Shown piece by piece: positions 26,727-38,797 of a DNA stretch of 64,000 nt; the first letter of the stretch is position 1; each line of letters starts with the position of its first letter. A model generated the notes under the pieces. That model saw only the letters and a list, made by a program, of their open reading frames with translations, was not told the DNA's origin and ran no database searches. Source of the DNA: Ceratorhiza oryzae-sativae (taxonomy: Eukaryota > Basidiomycota > Agaricomycetes > Cantharellales > Ceratobasidiaceae); contig JARWMV010000233.1 in assembly GCA_030998015.1 (NCBI GenBank), forward strand, positions 1,984,001 through 2,048,000, given 5' to 3'. The translations under genes and the position numbers were made by a program.

Positions 26727-27220
26727 GATGTATGCTCCGCCGAAGAAATGCATGTCGTTGCCACCCTCGCCCCACGGGCCCGTTTGCCTCGATCCGGGCC
26801 TTGCACAGATCCCGGCGTCCAGATCCCGGTGTCCAGCGTCGGTGTCCAGCGTCCGGTGTCCAGCCGCGCCAATCACGCCGCGCCAGCCCCCCACACGCCC
26901 AAACAGACGCAAGCACTGCGCTGCCAGCGTGCGAGGCGGCCGGAAGAGGGCGAGTGCCGGGTGCGAGTTGCCGGGCGAGCGCCGGAACACGTGTCGCCCG
27001 ACGTCGGGCTCGCTTGGGGCCATCCGGGGACAAAGGAGTGCACGTGACTGGGTTCATTGTCCTGGGCCCTGTGCGTTGGGATGAGAGCCGGACATGCGCT
27101 TCTGGTGAATTAGACTCGAGAGACATAGGAACGATCGGGCGCATACAATGGCCCAGAGGTATATGTAGGGCCCGCTGAGACACGCATCACCTACCTCACC
27201 GGTCTATCACACTCTGACTC
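26727..27220. other. GC-rich gap before the FtsJ-like gene
   Basis: About 490 bp, GC-rich. It includes a short direct repeat of GTGTCCAGCG/GTCCGGTGTCCAGC units at about 26,820-26,870. Long open readings here on both strands have low-complexity Arg/Pro/Ala composition and are GC-driven shadows. It should contain the promoter of the next gene. Confidence 0.4.
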
Positions 27221-28679
27221 ATGTCTGTCTATACGCCTCCCCACCTCCGCGCCAGCGCCGACGAGCCCCGCCGCTCCGCCAGCCGCCTCTCGGTCCACGA
27301 GTTCGAGGACACCCGCACAATGGGCCCCTCGCTCCACTACTTTTACACCTCGTCGCCGGCCTTCAGCGCTGCCGCCAGATGAAGCGCCTCTATGGCGACA
27401 ACGAACACGTCAACCAAAAGTTTGCCCAGAACCGCGAGCGCTCCCGCACCGACGACCACACGCTCGCCCCCATGTTCCGCGACCAGTTCTACCAGGCATT
27501 CAGCGACATGGTCGACGACATTGGTGGCCCCGAGTGTCTGCTCGTCCCCAACCCCGCCACGGGTGCCGCTCGCTTTGTGCGCAAATTCGCCGATCTCGGA
27601 TGTGCTCCCGGCGGATTCGCCCAGTACCTTCTCACCACCTTTCCCCAATGCACTGGCGTGGGCGTCACACATCCCGAGGGCTACACCATGACCTACCAGT
27701 CCTGGTCCAACGCCATGCAGCAGCGCTTCCCCGTCCACTTTGCGGACCTCACCGCCGCACCCGCCGACCTCGCCGCACGCGTCCTGCCGGATCCGGAGAT
27801 GCCGATTACGCCACCCGACTCGCCGTCGCGCACCGCCGTCGCCGCCGCCCGAAGACCGGTCGCGCAGCAGACCAACCTGTGCGATGTCGTCATCGCCGGC
27901 GCGATCCTCTGCAACGACCGCACGCGCCAAGGTCAGCCCGTCGAACGCGCCGCCCGACCTTTGCTCGCGTTTGCCCAGCTCCGCGTCGCGCTGTCCATGC
28001 TCGCGCCCGGCGGAACACTCATCCTCGTCGCGTCGGCCAACCCCAATGTGTTTTGCCTCGAGATCCTCAGCTTGGTCCGACGGCTGTTTGCGGGCGGTGT
28101 CCGTGCCACCAAGGGTCGCAAACTCCACGAGATCCGAAGCGCATACTACGTCGTCGGCCAGGGCTTCAAGGGCGCCAACCCAGACGTGCTCAAGCAAATC
28201 GACGAGGCGATCCGCACGCTCAAACGACGCGGCGCGCAAGAAGGTGCATACAACCCCACCTACGGCGGATCCGAAGACGACGACGAGCTCTCGTCCGTCG
28301 TGTCCGCCTCGGGAGCCGTCGTCCCCACGCCGCTCTTGCTCCACCCACACCTCACCGAGATCGACATTCTCCGGTCCGACGGCGAATGGCTGTTGCGCCA
28401 CTATGAGCCTCTCTGGACGCGCCAGGCTGACGCGCTCGAACGGGCGTTGGCACGCGTGTCGTCCAAGCCCCAGTCGTCCTCGTCCGAGACGGACCGGAGA
28501 AACTGGAGACGATCGGGGGCGTTTGATCCGAACCGCGATCACGCAAGATTTCCCAGCGCACAGCAGCCGGTGGCGACTACGACGCCATGGTCAACGCGTT
28601 TGAAAGCGGTCTCAGCGTCGGGTCCGGCGCGCATACATCAGCCAAGCGACGACCACGCGCAGAGGAACGTTGGATGTAA
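27221..28679 (+). CDS. FtsJ/RrmJ-type methyltransferase-fold protein
   Basis: A Rossmann-fold SAM-dependent methyltransferase related to FtsJ (ribose 2'-O-methyltransferases). ADLGCAPGGFAQYLL near 27595 is the SAM-binding loop, and LCDVVIAGAILCND supplies the next acidic strand. At the place where FtsJ enzymes carry the catalytic lysine, this protein reads GGTLILVASANPN. The region matching the last catalytic glutamate reads RSAYYVV. So the usual K-D-K-E set looks incomplete. The ATG at 27221 (MSVYTPPHLR) is in another frame from the main reading (from 27379, MKRLYGDNEHVNQKF). Either a short intron or a base error joins them. The C-terminus is best read in a third frame ending AKRRPRAEERWM, stop 28677-28679. 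A GTGTCG...CAG intron at about 28,458-28,558 would connect it. Confidence 0.65.
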
Positions 28680-30479
28680 CTCTCTTATTCTTTCTTTCGT
28701 CATTTCGCACATTGGTTTGGTTTTTTTTTCGACTTGCATCCTCACCTCTCTCTCTCTCTCCACTGCTGCTGTCTCCTCTGGTCTGCCCTACACATACCTA
28801 TCGTTTGTGTTGTATTTTGCTGTTGGCGCTAGTTTTTTTTCGCGTTCCTCGGGTGTGTTTGTTTGTTTGCCACTGGTTTGGTATTTGAAAAAGAGACTCA
28901 CGGCGGGGTTGTGTGTAACTGTATCAATAACCTGGCTTTTCTGTCCCTATTGTTCACTCGTTTAATGAAATCGACATGACCCATTCATCCGTCCGTCGGC
29001 AACTCGAGAAAGAAGTCGAAGCTCGAAACCAGTCTTTGGAGCAAAGAAGCCAGCGCAATACAAAGAAAGTGTGTGTGTGTGTCTATAGAACAATTGCAAA
29101 CTTTATCAAAGAATCATGGGTTATATCCGTCCCTGCACGACCTCCCCCTCCCGGAGGTGTTGTTTCGCAAACATTGATTGATGTTATATATCTCATCGTG
29201 CGACGTCGTACGGTCCTTACAATAGAAAACGCCTTGAGCTCTTGATGTCAGGGGAACCTTCGCCCCCCCCTCCCCTTTGTGGCGTCGTGTTGCGTGGAAT
29301 CCTGAGAGGGGAGCACATAGGAAGCGGGGGGGCGAACCTGACGTTACACGCACTCAATCCGAGGTGGACACAATAGGCGGGATAGTATTTGGTTGTGTGA
29401 GGGTTGGGGGAATCATGTTTGTTTGGGCTAGGTGATGGAGCGTAAATAGGGATACATAGTGGATATGAATTTCACGGAGAGAGATCGACACCGGAGTCGC
29501 CATGTGGGCAAGGGCGGCGTAATAACGATGGCGTTTACGGCAGGTACGATCTGAATGAGTGACTTGGGGCAGAGATTTGACTGTGTGCAGGAAGGAGGAG
29601 GGGGTTTTGGAAGACAAGTACCTACCTTCCGTCTTTCCCTGTACTGGATTCAGGTGCATCATGTACGTACATTTATGTTATGCTTTCAAGCCCATCGCAA
29701 ATGTACGAGTGGAAATGGCCTCAAGTTATGAGGAAGCCGTTGCTCTGCCCATCCGAGGCTCTCTGCACATGGCGCTATGGAAATTGATGACAGACAAAAT
29801 TTTATCCACAAATAAAATAGGAAATCCAACGGAATGCATCAGAATAACAGGCTCTATGCGCTGGCATGGCGGCGAAACCAGGAACATTCGACATGAATGA
29901 ATGCTGTAGCATGTGACTAGTTCCCACGCCATGGAAGGTTAGAGTTAAAATAGAAAAATCACTGGTCATATTGGTAGTCCCGAATCAGAGTCTACCACCC
30001 TCGAATGACCCGCAAGCATTTGCTTATTTCTGCTTCACGATCCAGATTCGCTTATCCTGAAATTTCCGATGAAACGGGTTTCAAGTGGCTATTACTCGAA
30101 GCCAAGGAACTGTTCCACGTTTGCCACCTGTCTAAATTGGTATGCATAGGCGCCGGACATCCCCAAACTATGCGTATCCTCCCTTTGAAGGCTCCTAGCG
30201 ACGGGGAATGAGTTTCACAATAGATAGCTGTGCCGTTTTGTGCGACTCGGGAAGTCTATTTTCGGTTCAGCCTTGATCAGGGTATGCAAGGTGTGGAGAT
30301 TAGCAACTGGGAACGGCCGAATGAGGTTTTGCCTCATACGAGAACGTATACGTAGAGCGCGCGGGGATTAGAGAAAGCATGCAACTAGTAGTAAATACGA
30401 CGTTAGAGAGGAAGGAAGCGGTTGCCATGTCATTAGCGGGTAAGATTTTTTACTATTTCTGCTCAAAATCGGTGGATTC
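28680..30479. other. Gene-poor stretch with simple repeats
   Basis: About 1.8 kb. It holds CT-rich and T-rich tracts just after the FtsJ-like stop (about 28,720-28,770), likely the 3' UTR, a short (GT)n run near 29,070, and C-runs near 29,265. Scattered short open readings (for example 29,559-29,900 and 30,005-30,211) show no recognisable protein family. No RNA gene seen. Confidence 0.4.
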
Positions 30480-30496
30480 GTGTCGCCAGGACTAAC

Positions 30497-31415
30497 ATGC
30501 ACACAGACGAGCACATACAACCAGTTAATACAACCACAACAGACTTCAAGGGTTATATCGTGCCGACTCCAATATTCACTGGCCGGCAAGAAACAATAGA
30601 AAAAGTCATAGCATGGGGCTCAGATGGGACAAGCGACGCCGCGCCTTCGTGTTGCCTGGCCCTGCGGAAGACTGCAAGATCTAGCTAGCGCTCCAAGTCG
30701 CTGCGGATATGCGGGATGTGGGCAGGTATACTGCTAGTTGATGAATCCTCCTGTGAGACAGTCACTGCCACGATCGAGCCGTATCCCAAAGAACACGAGG
30801 TTGAAAGCACGGCATGAGAAAAGGTGTAATGACTAGCGAGCGGTGCGAACGACGGCTGATGGCGATCGATAATGCCGACGACCCACCAGTACAGATTGTG
30901 GAATTTGCCCCGGGGGGAAACACGCCAGTACCATAATCACGACTCGGCTACTGGGATTGGCAGTATTTTGTTACTGTACCAGGAACGCAAAAGTAGCAAA
31001 CATGGATGCTAGCGACGGACTGCAGCTGTTACTCAAGGTTACAGGAGTAAAGGGGAAAGAGCTCAGCGGTCAGAAGGATGACGTAGCTGTCGAGTATTTG
31101 GAGGCGAATGATATATTTACCAAGACAGTGTGGTGGCTTCTGACACCCGATTATATGATTAAAAAGTTTTGGGTACCTTGCGCTCGCAACCGCCCAGGCA
31201 GGCGCATACACTCGATACTCTCTGTTCGCCTGTATTGTGACATATTATGGGCTGGTGTAACGATATACAATGCAAAGCCAATGCGTTGTTTCAAAACGGT
31301 GCTACGTCAGCAAGACCGGTCCGCGCTCACGAGTGCCCCGCGTGATACCTATTATTACGGAGCGATCGTGAGCAACTACGAGCACGTGTCGCGAGCGCCT
31401 GCGACCATTCGGTGA
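30497..31415 (+). pseudogene. Decayed NB-ARC (NLR-type) protein gene
   Basis: Fragments in order match fungal NB-ARC/NACHT-TPR proteins, STAND ATPases thought to act in non-self recognition. Near 30,545-30,610: YIVPTPIFTGRQETIEKVIA, the typical lead-in to the P-loop. Near 30,650-30,700: LPGPAEDCKI, a TAG stop, then LALQVAADM; family members have a GLGGxGKTQ P-loop directly before LALQ, so the P-loop is ruined and its Gln codon is now TAG. Near 30,865: AIDNADDPPVQIVEFAPGGN (Walker B region). After a frame change comes IITTRLLGLA and then ANMDASDGLQLLLKVTGV (near 31,000). After another frame change comes FGYLALATAQAGAY (near 31,170). At least one stop and two frameshifts, with a destroyed nucleotide-binding loop, mark it as inactive. 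The C-terminal repeat domain was not found. Confidence 0.75.
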
Positions 31416-32495
31416 TGTAGGGGGCGTTTCGGGGTCTCCCGAGAGACCCAAGCCCAGTCCAATGTTGTAGAGTAGGGTTTCCAAACTAGCCGATGGAACA
31501 TACCAATCGGAGGCGGTCGGGTAATGTAATAGTATTATAACAATACAACAAAATGTGTGGTATATTTGGGTCTGTACATCAGCTAATGGGAGAGAGCATT
31601 AGTAGTACTGAGGACGGGAAACACCCGGCGCTGGGGAGGATAGCACGTGATGAGCGCGGCGACGCGATCTTTGGCCTTCGTCACCACGCCAGTGCGGCAG
31701 CGCCCGTCGTCGCGAGAACGAAAATATCTTTCCGCCCGCCATCCCTCTACGTAGTCTCGCCACTGTTTCGAAAATTCCAGTCGCATCTTCAATGTAGGAG
31801 TTTGTCTCGGGGGTGTCTTCGAGTCGTACTCGCGCGTCGGAGATCCGGCTAAACGCTTACGTTCCCCCAAACCTACTGGAGGCGGGGCCGATCGACAGGT
31901 CGTGCAAGGCGAGGCCAGCATAGGGCCCCGAGCTCAGTGTCATTCATGGGCTAAGGCCAAGCCTCGTGGTTCACGACGGGGGTCCTCGCCTGTACTGGGC
32001 TAGAACTGCACCACCTTATGGTAGTTCGCTTTACGCACAGAGAAACCCAGAAAAGGTTAAATGAATTTCAGGCGTTGCTATATCTATAACTCTGAAATGT
32101 ATTTGTCCGAGTGACTACATGTGTGGATAGACCATCCCCCCTTCTATTGTTCTCTTAGACTCGGCAAAAATCAGAAGTTCTATGTATGCTACAGTAAACA
32201 TATGCAGCTCCTCGGTGTCTGGGTAGCATTCAGTAGTACATGGTGATGAAGGGATACCAGCAGGGCCGTACTAGTGACTGTGCATCCATATGATAGTCTG
32301 AGTATAGTGTAGTGATAACCGACTTGTGGACAACGTTTCTTAGAAGGCTATATCAAGCAATTTCCTCAATGGCTTTTGTGTTGGCTAGCCAAGTTGCAAC
32401 AAAGGTTGTGATAAGAACCACTTGAGACTCCCTATTACGGATGCCCGCCTGTTGCCACTTGGCGCACACAGCGAGTATAAGTAGCTTACCCAAAG
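31416..32495. other. Gap between NLR remnant and GTPase gene
   Basis: About 1.1 kb, with no recognised gene. It may include the vanished C-terminal part of the NLR remnant and the GTPase promoter. Open readings at 31,553-31,921 on both strands overlap each other and show no family features. Confidence 0.35.
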
Positions 32496-34373
32496 ATGCA
32501 GCGGATAGCACACCAAACTATCCCTCATTCTACTGACCAGATTCATATAAGCGAATCGCCAATGTTTTCTTCCCTAAATTCTTGTTCCTCTGAGAGCGCT
32601 GATATTGCCGACCATGCGAAGCCTCTTGACAAAGTATCTGTCCATGGGTATGACAGTGGCATGACGGCGCCCAAACCACTCAACGATTTATCGAGTCCTG
32701 AAATTAGTCAGAGGTAAGCCAAAATGACCATTCCACGTACAGTCTAATTCAATGTGCTCTATCAAGGAGTGTTCTGGTTCCAATCCGTAAACGGGTATTG
32801 ACGATACTGTTTATCGGAGAAACGGGTAGCGGCAAAACGACACTTTTATCCTTGATTTTCAACTTCTTGCACGGAAAAGGACCTCTGGATTTGAGGGACT
32901 ACCACGATCTAAGCTGTGAATCTGGGCTTGCCACCACCGAAAGCCAAACTACCAGGGCTAAGCTATATTCTATCATTACGCCCGATGACACTATGATTCA
33001 AATCCTAGACACTCCCGGTTTGGGTGACACTCGTGGTATAGAGCAGGATAATAAACACAAAAAGGAAATCCATACGGCAATCCGGGAGTTTGTAACCACG
33101 ATCGATGCTGTGATGATCATAGCCAACGGAACGAACGAACGTCTCAACGTAGTGACCGACTATACGCTCAACGTCATCTCGGCCATGTTTCCCCAATCGC
33201 TTATTGATAATATTGGGTTCCTATTCACAAACTCAGAGAAACTGACTTTTAACTTTAAGATGGGAGGTCTTCGATCCGAACTTCGACATTCGAAATCCTG
33301 GCTGATTCAAAACCCTATTGCAATGCTCAAAAACTATCGAAATCTAGAGGAACAGCTCACAGGCCAACCAAAAGGACGAAGCGGGAGCGAGTGGAAAATC
33401 TCCGGTCATTACAACGAGGCACTAGAGGCTCTAAACGAATGGATGGTTTGGCTAGACGAACGCCAGGTGCAGCCAACAAAGGAAATCACTCGCTTGCATA
33501 TCATCTCTACGGATATAGAGTCCAAAATCGAGGCCGCATACTTCTGTATAACGCATTTGACCAAGCAGCGAGCCGAGTATGAGAAAATCCGTGCAGGGCT
33601 TCAAGATGTTCGTGGTGCGTATTGGTTTACTTGTGCGGGCGTTCTTTAGTAATTAAACCAAACAAGAGCAAAAGGATAATATCGAAGCCCTCAAGCAGCA
33701 ACGAACTAGCCCGGTTTGGTACCGCGAACCGACAGAAGATACGAACGAGATCTGCCTGGCGTCAGGTTGCTACAGTAACTGCGAATTATCTTGCTATACT
33801 CGGCGGGGCGAGAGGCTTATGTGGCGCTATTGGCCGGGTTGGGGGCCGATAGTTCGGTATTCGGAATCCCGCGCAGTCTGCAAAGTATGCGATCATGAAC
33901 AGAAGCATCATGTTCGGTATAACATCCGACACGCACAGAAAAGTCAGGCGAGTGTGGAGGTACTCACGCTGTTTGAAAAGGCCGAGGACAAGGAACAAGA
34001 GCTCAGGATGGTCAAGCGTCTCGTAGACGAGGAGCTCGAAAGGATCAATAGAGAAATATCCAGCACGCGAGAGTCTATCCATTCTCTTGTCGACGAGTTT
34101 AACCATATCTCAATCAGCAAAAATTTTGTCGGGCACCTCAATTCGGCTATCGATGTCCTGAAGCTACGAAAGGGAGACCTCAAGGGAAACCCGAACGCTG
34201 CCACCGAGATTGCTTTAATTGACGAGAGTATCAAAACGTTTGAGGAAAAGATACGGGTATTGGCCGGGAATGGTTCCGGTTGGCTTAGTCAGGCCACTGA
34301 TGTTGCTCGTGGTGTGAATGATGCAGCTAGGGCGTTGGATGACTGGTATAATGGGGATGTTTCAGGGTCTTAG
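32496..34373 (+). CDS. AIG1-like P-loop GTPase with a Cys/His (zinc-type) module
   Basis: A fungal GTPase of the AIG1/septin-like type. The start is 32496 or, in the same frame, 32562 (MFSSLNSCSSES). Introns at 32714-32766 and 33615-33666 have matching phases. Exon 2 has LTILFIGETGSGKTTLL (G1), ILDTPGLGDTRG (G3) and IGFLFTNSEK, where related fungal proteins have a FTN motif in place of the usual G4. Exon 3 carries a cluster C-x4-C-x3-C-x3-C (near 33,755-33,800, with CYSNCELSC), then CKVCDHEQKHH (near 33,880). These residues could bind zinc. A coiled coil follows (LVDEELERINREISSTRESI), and then an end helix region, stop 34371-34373. The product is about 570-590 residues. The open reading is intact. 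Its role is unknown; related animal and plant proteins act in immunity, which cannot be transferred here. Confidence 0.78.
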
Positions 34374-35790
34374 GCTTAGCTTTGTATACTTGGTAATAGA
34401 ATACGACGGAGCACGATTCCTCTGTATTGTTTTTGTGGAGGCTACATCATAAAGTTGCTCCCACCGAGCTGTCACACGTTTCAGTGCACTAAATAAATAA
34501 ATACAAATCAGTCAAACTGTGAATGTGCCAAAACATTCTGGAAACCGCATGACCCACGTAGTAGGGTGCGGTTATTTACTTCGGTGCTTTACGGTGCTTT
34601 TGGGTGCCACCGAGACTGTACATAAGGACCACACACGGGTCATGTAGTCAGTCGTAATACAGATGAATGAACATTGGCGGTCGAAATAATCGAGTCACCT
34701 ACCTGAGCCCTACTGCGACGCGTATTGGCCTCACCGATAGCACCTGCGCGCCATATCCTATAGAGGTATACGACAACCTTATCTGCAAACTTGTGGGTCA
34801 TGACCAAACCCACTAGCTTCATCTCTGTATACACATCAGGTTCCCTAGCCCACCATCTTAACCGCACAATTTTCTGCCGATCGATTTAGGTTATCCAACC
34901 GGGCAATCCCCTATGGCTTTCTCCTGGGGTCCTCCCCCTCACCAGTTGGGACAGTTCGGCTGTTTGAACTATTTTATTCGCGATTTTGTATGCATATTAA
35001 CCCATGGTATCCTATACTCGTGAATATATGCCTACAAGATGGTCGTATACACAAGCTAATTGGATATTCTCGGTTATGTATAAACTCTTGAAAAGCGTTG
35101 TGAAACGCATAACAGAACTACAAAGGGTGTGCATGAATTCAAGGCCATCTCGGGTTGATTTGTCTTTATCTAAAACCCTGCTGAGCTTGACTCTCCAATT
35201 ATCCCTTCGGGGGCGACGTGGGCGGATTATCAGGATGGCAACTTGTCTTTCGAGTCGGTTTTGTATAAGTATACGATTTTATTATTATTACTTAACAAGG
35301 GCCATCCTGAGCTTGGCTGATGCTCAAGCAAATAGCCCTATACTAAGTAACTTGGATTATGAAACGACTCGTCTACCAACCGTGTTGAAAACGCGTCGAT
35401 AGGATACTTCTTTGACGCCTTGAATAATAGATCAAGTGGCCTCCATAGAGACTGTCTATTGTATAGTTCGGACACTTTTCTATGTTATACTTCATGGTCG
35501 CGTGGAAACCCCTTGTGTGATTCAATAACCTGTTTTCGCTCTCAATTGACCCTCGCTCGGTTTCAGCAACAAGCCCCAATCTGGGTTCATGCACCAGCCA
35601 TAAAATGGATAACAAGAATCCAAGATATTGTGATATATCTGTAACAATAAAACACGCATATACAGTCTGAAACATCATTATCAAGGCATTTACTCATATC
35701 GTGTCGTCTCCGGTTCTTGACCGAAGCTTTTCTTCTCAACGTTCGTTTGACACTGCACCAGGCTAGACCCAAGACGTCAGATACGTTTAC
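34374..35790. other. Gap between GTPase and Ca2+/H+ exchanger genes
   Basis: About 1.4 kb, A/T-rich, without a recognised gene. Some minus-strand readings (34,640-34,867; 35,373-35,684) are open but unlike any family I know. If the exchanger has an extra 3' exon it would fall in 35,590-35,780. Confidence 0.35.
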
Positions 35791-37955
35791 CTAAAGAAGC
35801 AGAAACCTACGTACGTAGTACCACACCGACAATCCGATGATCACATACACGACCATCAGGACGAGACCTTCGAGCCAGTTGGTCTTGCCATCACTGATTG
35901 CGTAGCTGTACGGAGTTGAAAAGTCAGTTTAAGCCACGACCAAGACGTGAAAAACGGACTTGATGATAAGAACAGAGACGAACACTACAACTGTTTCGAA
36001 TATGTCGAAGACTAAAATGCGATTAGTCCAATTATCTCTGATCGTCCAAGTCACCTACATAACGTCAACGGTTGTCCAATAATCCATCCCAACAAGATCA
36101 AGAACTGACAATCGGGTCAGCATCCCAAACCGCCAAGAAAACGCTCAAGTTCAACTCACTGGCAAAACAAATAGCGCAATCTGAATCGACGACCCAACAG
36201 CAACGGTAATGGCCAAATCCAACTTGTTCTTGACCGATACAGTCACGGCCGTAACATGCTCGGCCGCATTACCCACCAAGGGCTAACGTATATATCAGCA
36301 ACACACTCATCGACCCAACGACCAACTTTTCAACTCACCAACAAGATCAGAGCAACAAACTCTCTTGTGATCTTTCCGCCACTCGTCATCCCATCTATAC
36401 TATCCACGAGCCACTCGGCCGTAACACCAGTCAAAATCGTCACGAGCAACAATAGTCCAATGGTCGCCTGAGGCTTGAGCTTTGGTATCGTCTCGTCCTC
36501 TTCGGTTGAAACGGACGATATGCTCGAGGTGCTGGACGTGCTCGAGCTGTGGTGGAATATAGAGGGGAGGGACGGAAGCGAGGGCATGTGGAAGACCCGT
36601 TGGTCGGGAGGAGCACCCGGTCCGTCGGGCCCTGCCTCGAACGTTTGGGCAGCATGGTGGGCGGATGCTTCGGCAGTGTAAATATAAGCGTGTGTCCAGA
36701 GTTGGAAGAACACTAACAACAGGGCCAATTAGAACCATGCCAATGACGAACGAGATGAAATGACTCACGATACGCAGCATATACGATCAACAAGATGATG
36801 CTCGTTCCGCGCGAGATCGCCAAGACGTGTGCCTCTTCGATCGCGGGCGTTTGGCCCGAGGCCTCACCTGTGGTTTGTCCGCTTCTGGTGGCGCTGTTCA
36901 AACTTGCATGGAACGCCGCGGGGATAACGATGCTGAACACGCTGATACACAGCAGCGAAATGTTGAGCTGCGCCGCACGTATGCCGTATCCCTGCTCATG
37001 GAACCGCACTCCACCAGCAAAGAAACACATCCCTAGAACCAGCAGACAGTTGGAGAGAATAGATCCGAGCATGCTCGCTTGCACGACGCGCAGTTCGCCC
37101 TTGACGAGAGCGAGAATGGCGATGATGAGTTCGACGGCGTTGCCAAACGTGGCGTTAAGCAGGCCGCCGAGAGTTTGACCGACTCTGAGCGCGAGCTCCT
37201 CGGTTGCGAATCCGAGGAGAGCCGCGAGTGGGATGATAGCTAGAAAGCTGAATATGAAGATTACCGTAGGATCTTGGTGCGTAAAATGCTACAGCAAAAC
37301 ATTAGGTGTTAGCGTCGACAAACATGCAAGTTGGGACAAAATGAACATACGCATGCCCAGCTGACGGGGACAAAAATCAATAACACGTTAAGATAGCTGT
37401 ACTTGAATATATTCGTAGCACTCGTCGTCCATGTCGGTGGAGGCGCAAGCTTCTGCTGCGGCTCGAGAAGCTTGCCAAGTGTGGCCAGGTTGATGTTGAT
37501 CTTTCCAGGTGATGGTCCGGGCGCTGTCATGGCGGCTGCAGGAAGACTGTTGGCGCGGCGAGGCGGAATATGCGCATGCGGGTTCCGAGTCGAGTCTTCG
37601 TTTCGTCTGACGCGGCGGCGTCGGGGTCGTCTGTCTGGACCGATACCGCCTGGAACGGCGGGGGTCTCCAAGCTATGGATCGAGTCTGCGCGTTCGTGAC
37701 CGCCGATGTTGGCAGGGGTGGAAGCATTGCCACGCATGGGGAGCCCGCGGGTGTGCCATCGCTGTTCCTGGTTGTCTTTGGGGTGAGCTCGGATGGGGGA
37801 GCGAGGAGGGCTGCTCTGTCTTTTTCAAGTGATGATGAGGGGCGCGCCTCCGATGCTGTCGAAATACATTTATCTTTTCCGACGTCGGCGACGGCATCAT
37901 ACTCACTGGGCTCCTTTTTCTCGTCCAGACTGGCCGACGCCGGGGGAGAGACCAT
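35791..37955 (-). CDS. Ca2+/H+ antiporter (CAX/VCX1 type)
   Basis: A vacuolar-type calcium/proton exchanger that loads Ca2+ into the vacuole using the proton gradient. The two alpha-repeat signatures are present: [20 protein letters not shown] (near 37,150) and [20 protein letters not shown] (near 36,260). They are separated by membrane segments and an acidic, Ser-rich loop ([20 protein letters not shown]). The last exons give [19 protein letters not shown] and [20 protein letters not shown], with a stop at 35791-35793 if no further intron is used. The N-terminus is a long polar tail. The ATG at 37955 ([20 protein letters not shown]) opens one frame, while [17 protein letters not shown] and onward lies in another (from about 37,800). 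An intron or base error must join them. Start and N-terminal join are uncertain; the transporter core is secure. Head-to-head with DIB1. Confidence 0.88.
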
Positions 37956-38099
37956 AGATCACAGCAGAGGGAATGCGAGCCCAATCTCTGGGCCGCACCA
38001 CATTTAACCGCCAAGCCATTACGGCAGCCCTGCGTCACGCGGCCTGCCCTGCCACTCCGAGTGCCTCGGCCACGTGCATTAGCCGCCCGGCGCTCAACC
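37956..38099. promoter_or_regulatory. Shared promoter region between the Ca2+/H+ exchanger and DIB1
   Basis: Only 144 bp separate the two proposed start codons of these divergent genes, so core promoter elements must be shared or overlapping. The region is GC-rich without an obvious TATA box. The exchanger start is not fully secure, so the distance could be larger. Confidence 0.5.
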
Positions 38100-38797
38100 A
38101 TGTCCTACTTTCTTCCCCATCTCCCCTCTGGCTGGCATGTCGACCAGGCCATTCTCTCCGAAGATGATCGTGTCGTCGTCATACGCTTCGGACATGACTG
38201 GGAGCCCTCGTGTATGAAGATGGATGAGACGCTCTATGGTGTTGCGGAGAAAGTCCAAAACTTTGCAGTCATCTATCTCGTCGACATTACACAGGTTCCA
38301 GACTTTAACAAGGTTCGTGTGGAGTTTCAGTGTTCTCTGGAATCTTATCAAACTTCGGATAGATGTATGAGCTGTATGACCCATGCACCGTCATGTTCTT
38401 TTACCGGTACGTTCTGTCCGACGTCATTGGCTTGGCTCGCCACTAACCTGCATGGCAGGAATAAACACATCATGATCGACTTGGGAACCGGTAACAATAA
38501 CAAGATGTAGGTGTCATCTGTCCCGCCTAATTAGCTATTCTAAATTCCGGGACTCGTGCAGCAACTGGGCTATGGACGACAAGCAAGAGGTACGCCACTT
38601 GTTCTAGAATACCCGAATACCTACTGACTTTTTCTTCCCTTGGCCTCAGATGATTGATATTATTGAAACTGTCTACCGAGGAGCATCTAAAGGCCGCGGT
38701 CTTGTTGTGTCTCCCAAGGGTGAGTCCCACCGCCTATGACGTAAATAACTCGTGACTAACAAACCCCCTAGATTATTCCACGCGTTATCGCTACTAG
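38100..38797 (+). CDS. DIB1: DIB1/Dim1, thioredoxin-fold U5 snRNP protein
   Basis: A small spliceosome protein (TXNL4A in human), part of the U4/U6.U5 tri-snRNP, nuclear and essential where tested. ATG at 38100 (MSYFLPHLPSGWHVDQAILS). The first exon continues VVIRFGHDWEPSCMKMDETL and IYLVDITQVPDFNK. Splicing then gives MYELYDPCTVMFFYR, NKHIMIDLGTGNNNK, NWAMDDKQE, MIDIIETVYRGASKGRGLVV and finally DYSTRYRY, stop 38795-38797. That is about 142 residues over six exons, the family's standard length. All donors and acceptors are GT-AG. The reading is complete and highly conserved. Confidence 0.95.

Noticed and set aside
26244..27183. Long minus-strand and plus-strand open readings after the SURP-like gene
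   Set aside because: They are mutually overlapping, low-complexity Arg/Pro/Ala text, expected from GC-rich sequence with few stops.
27343..28542. A 399-codon open reading on the minus strand
   Set aside because: It lies opposite the FtsJ-like gene in GC-rich DNA; its text is Arg/Gly/Glu/Val-rich without family features, while the plus strand has clear SAM-binding motifs.
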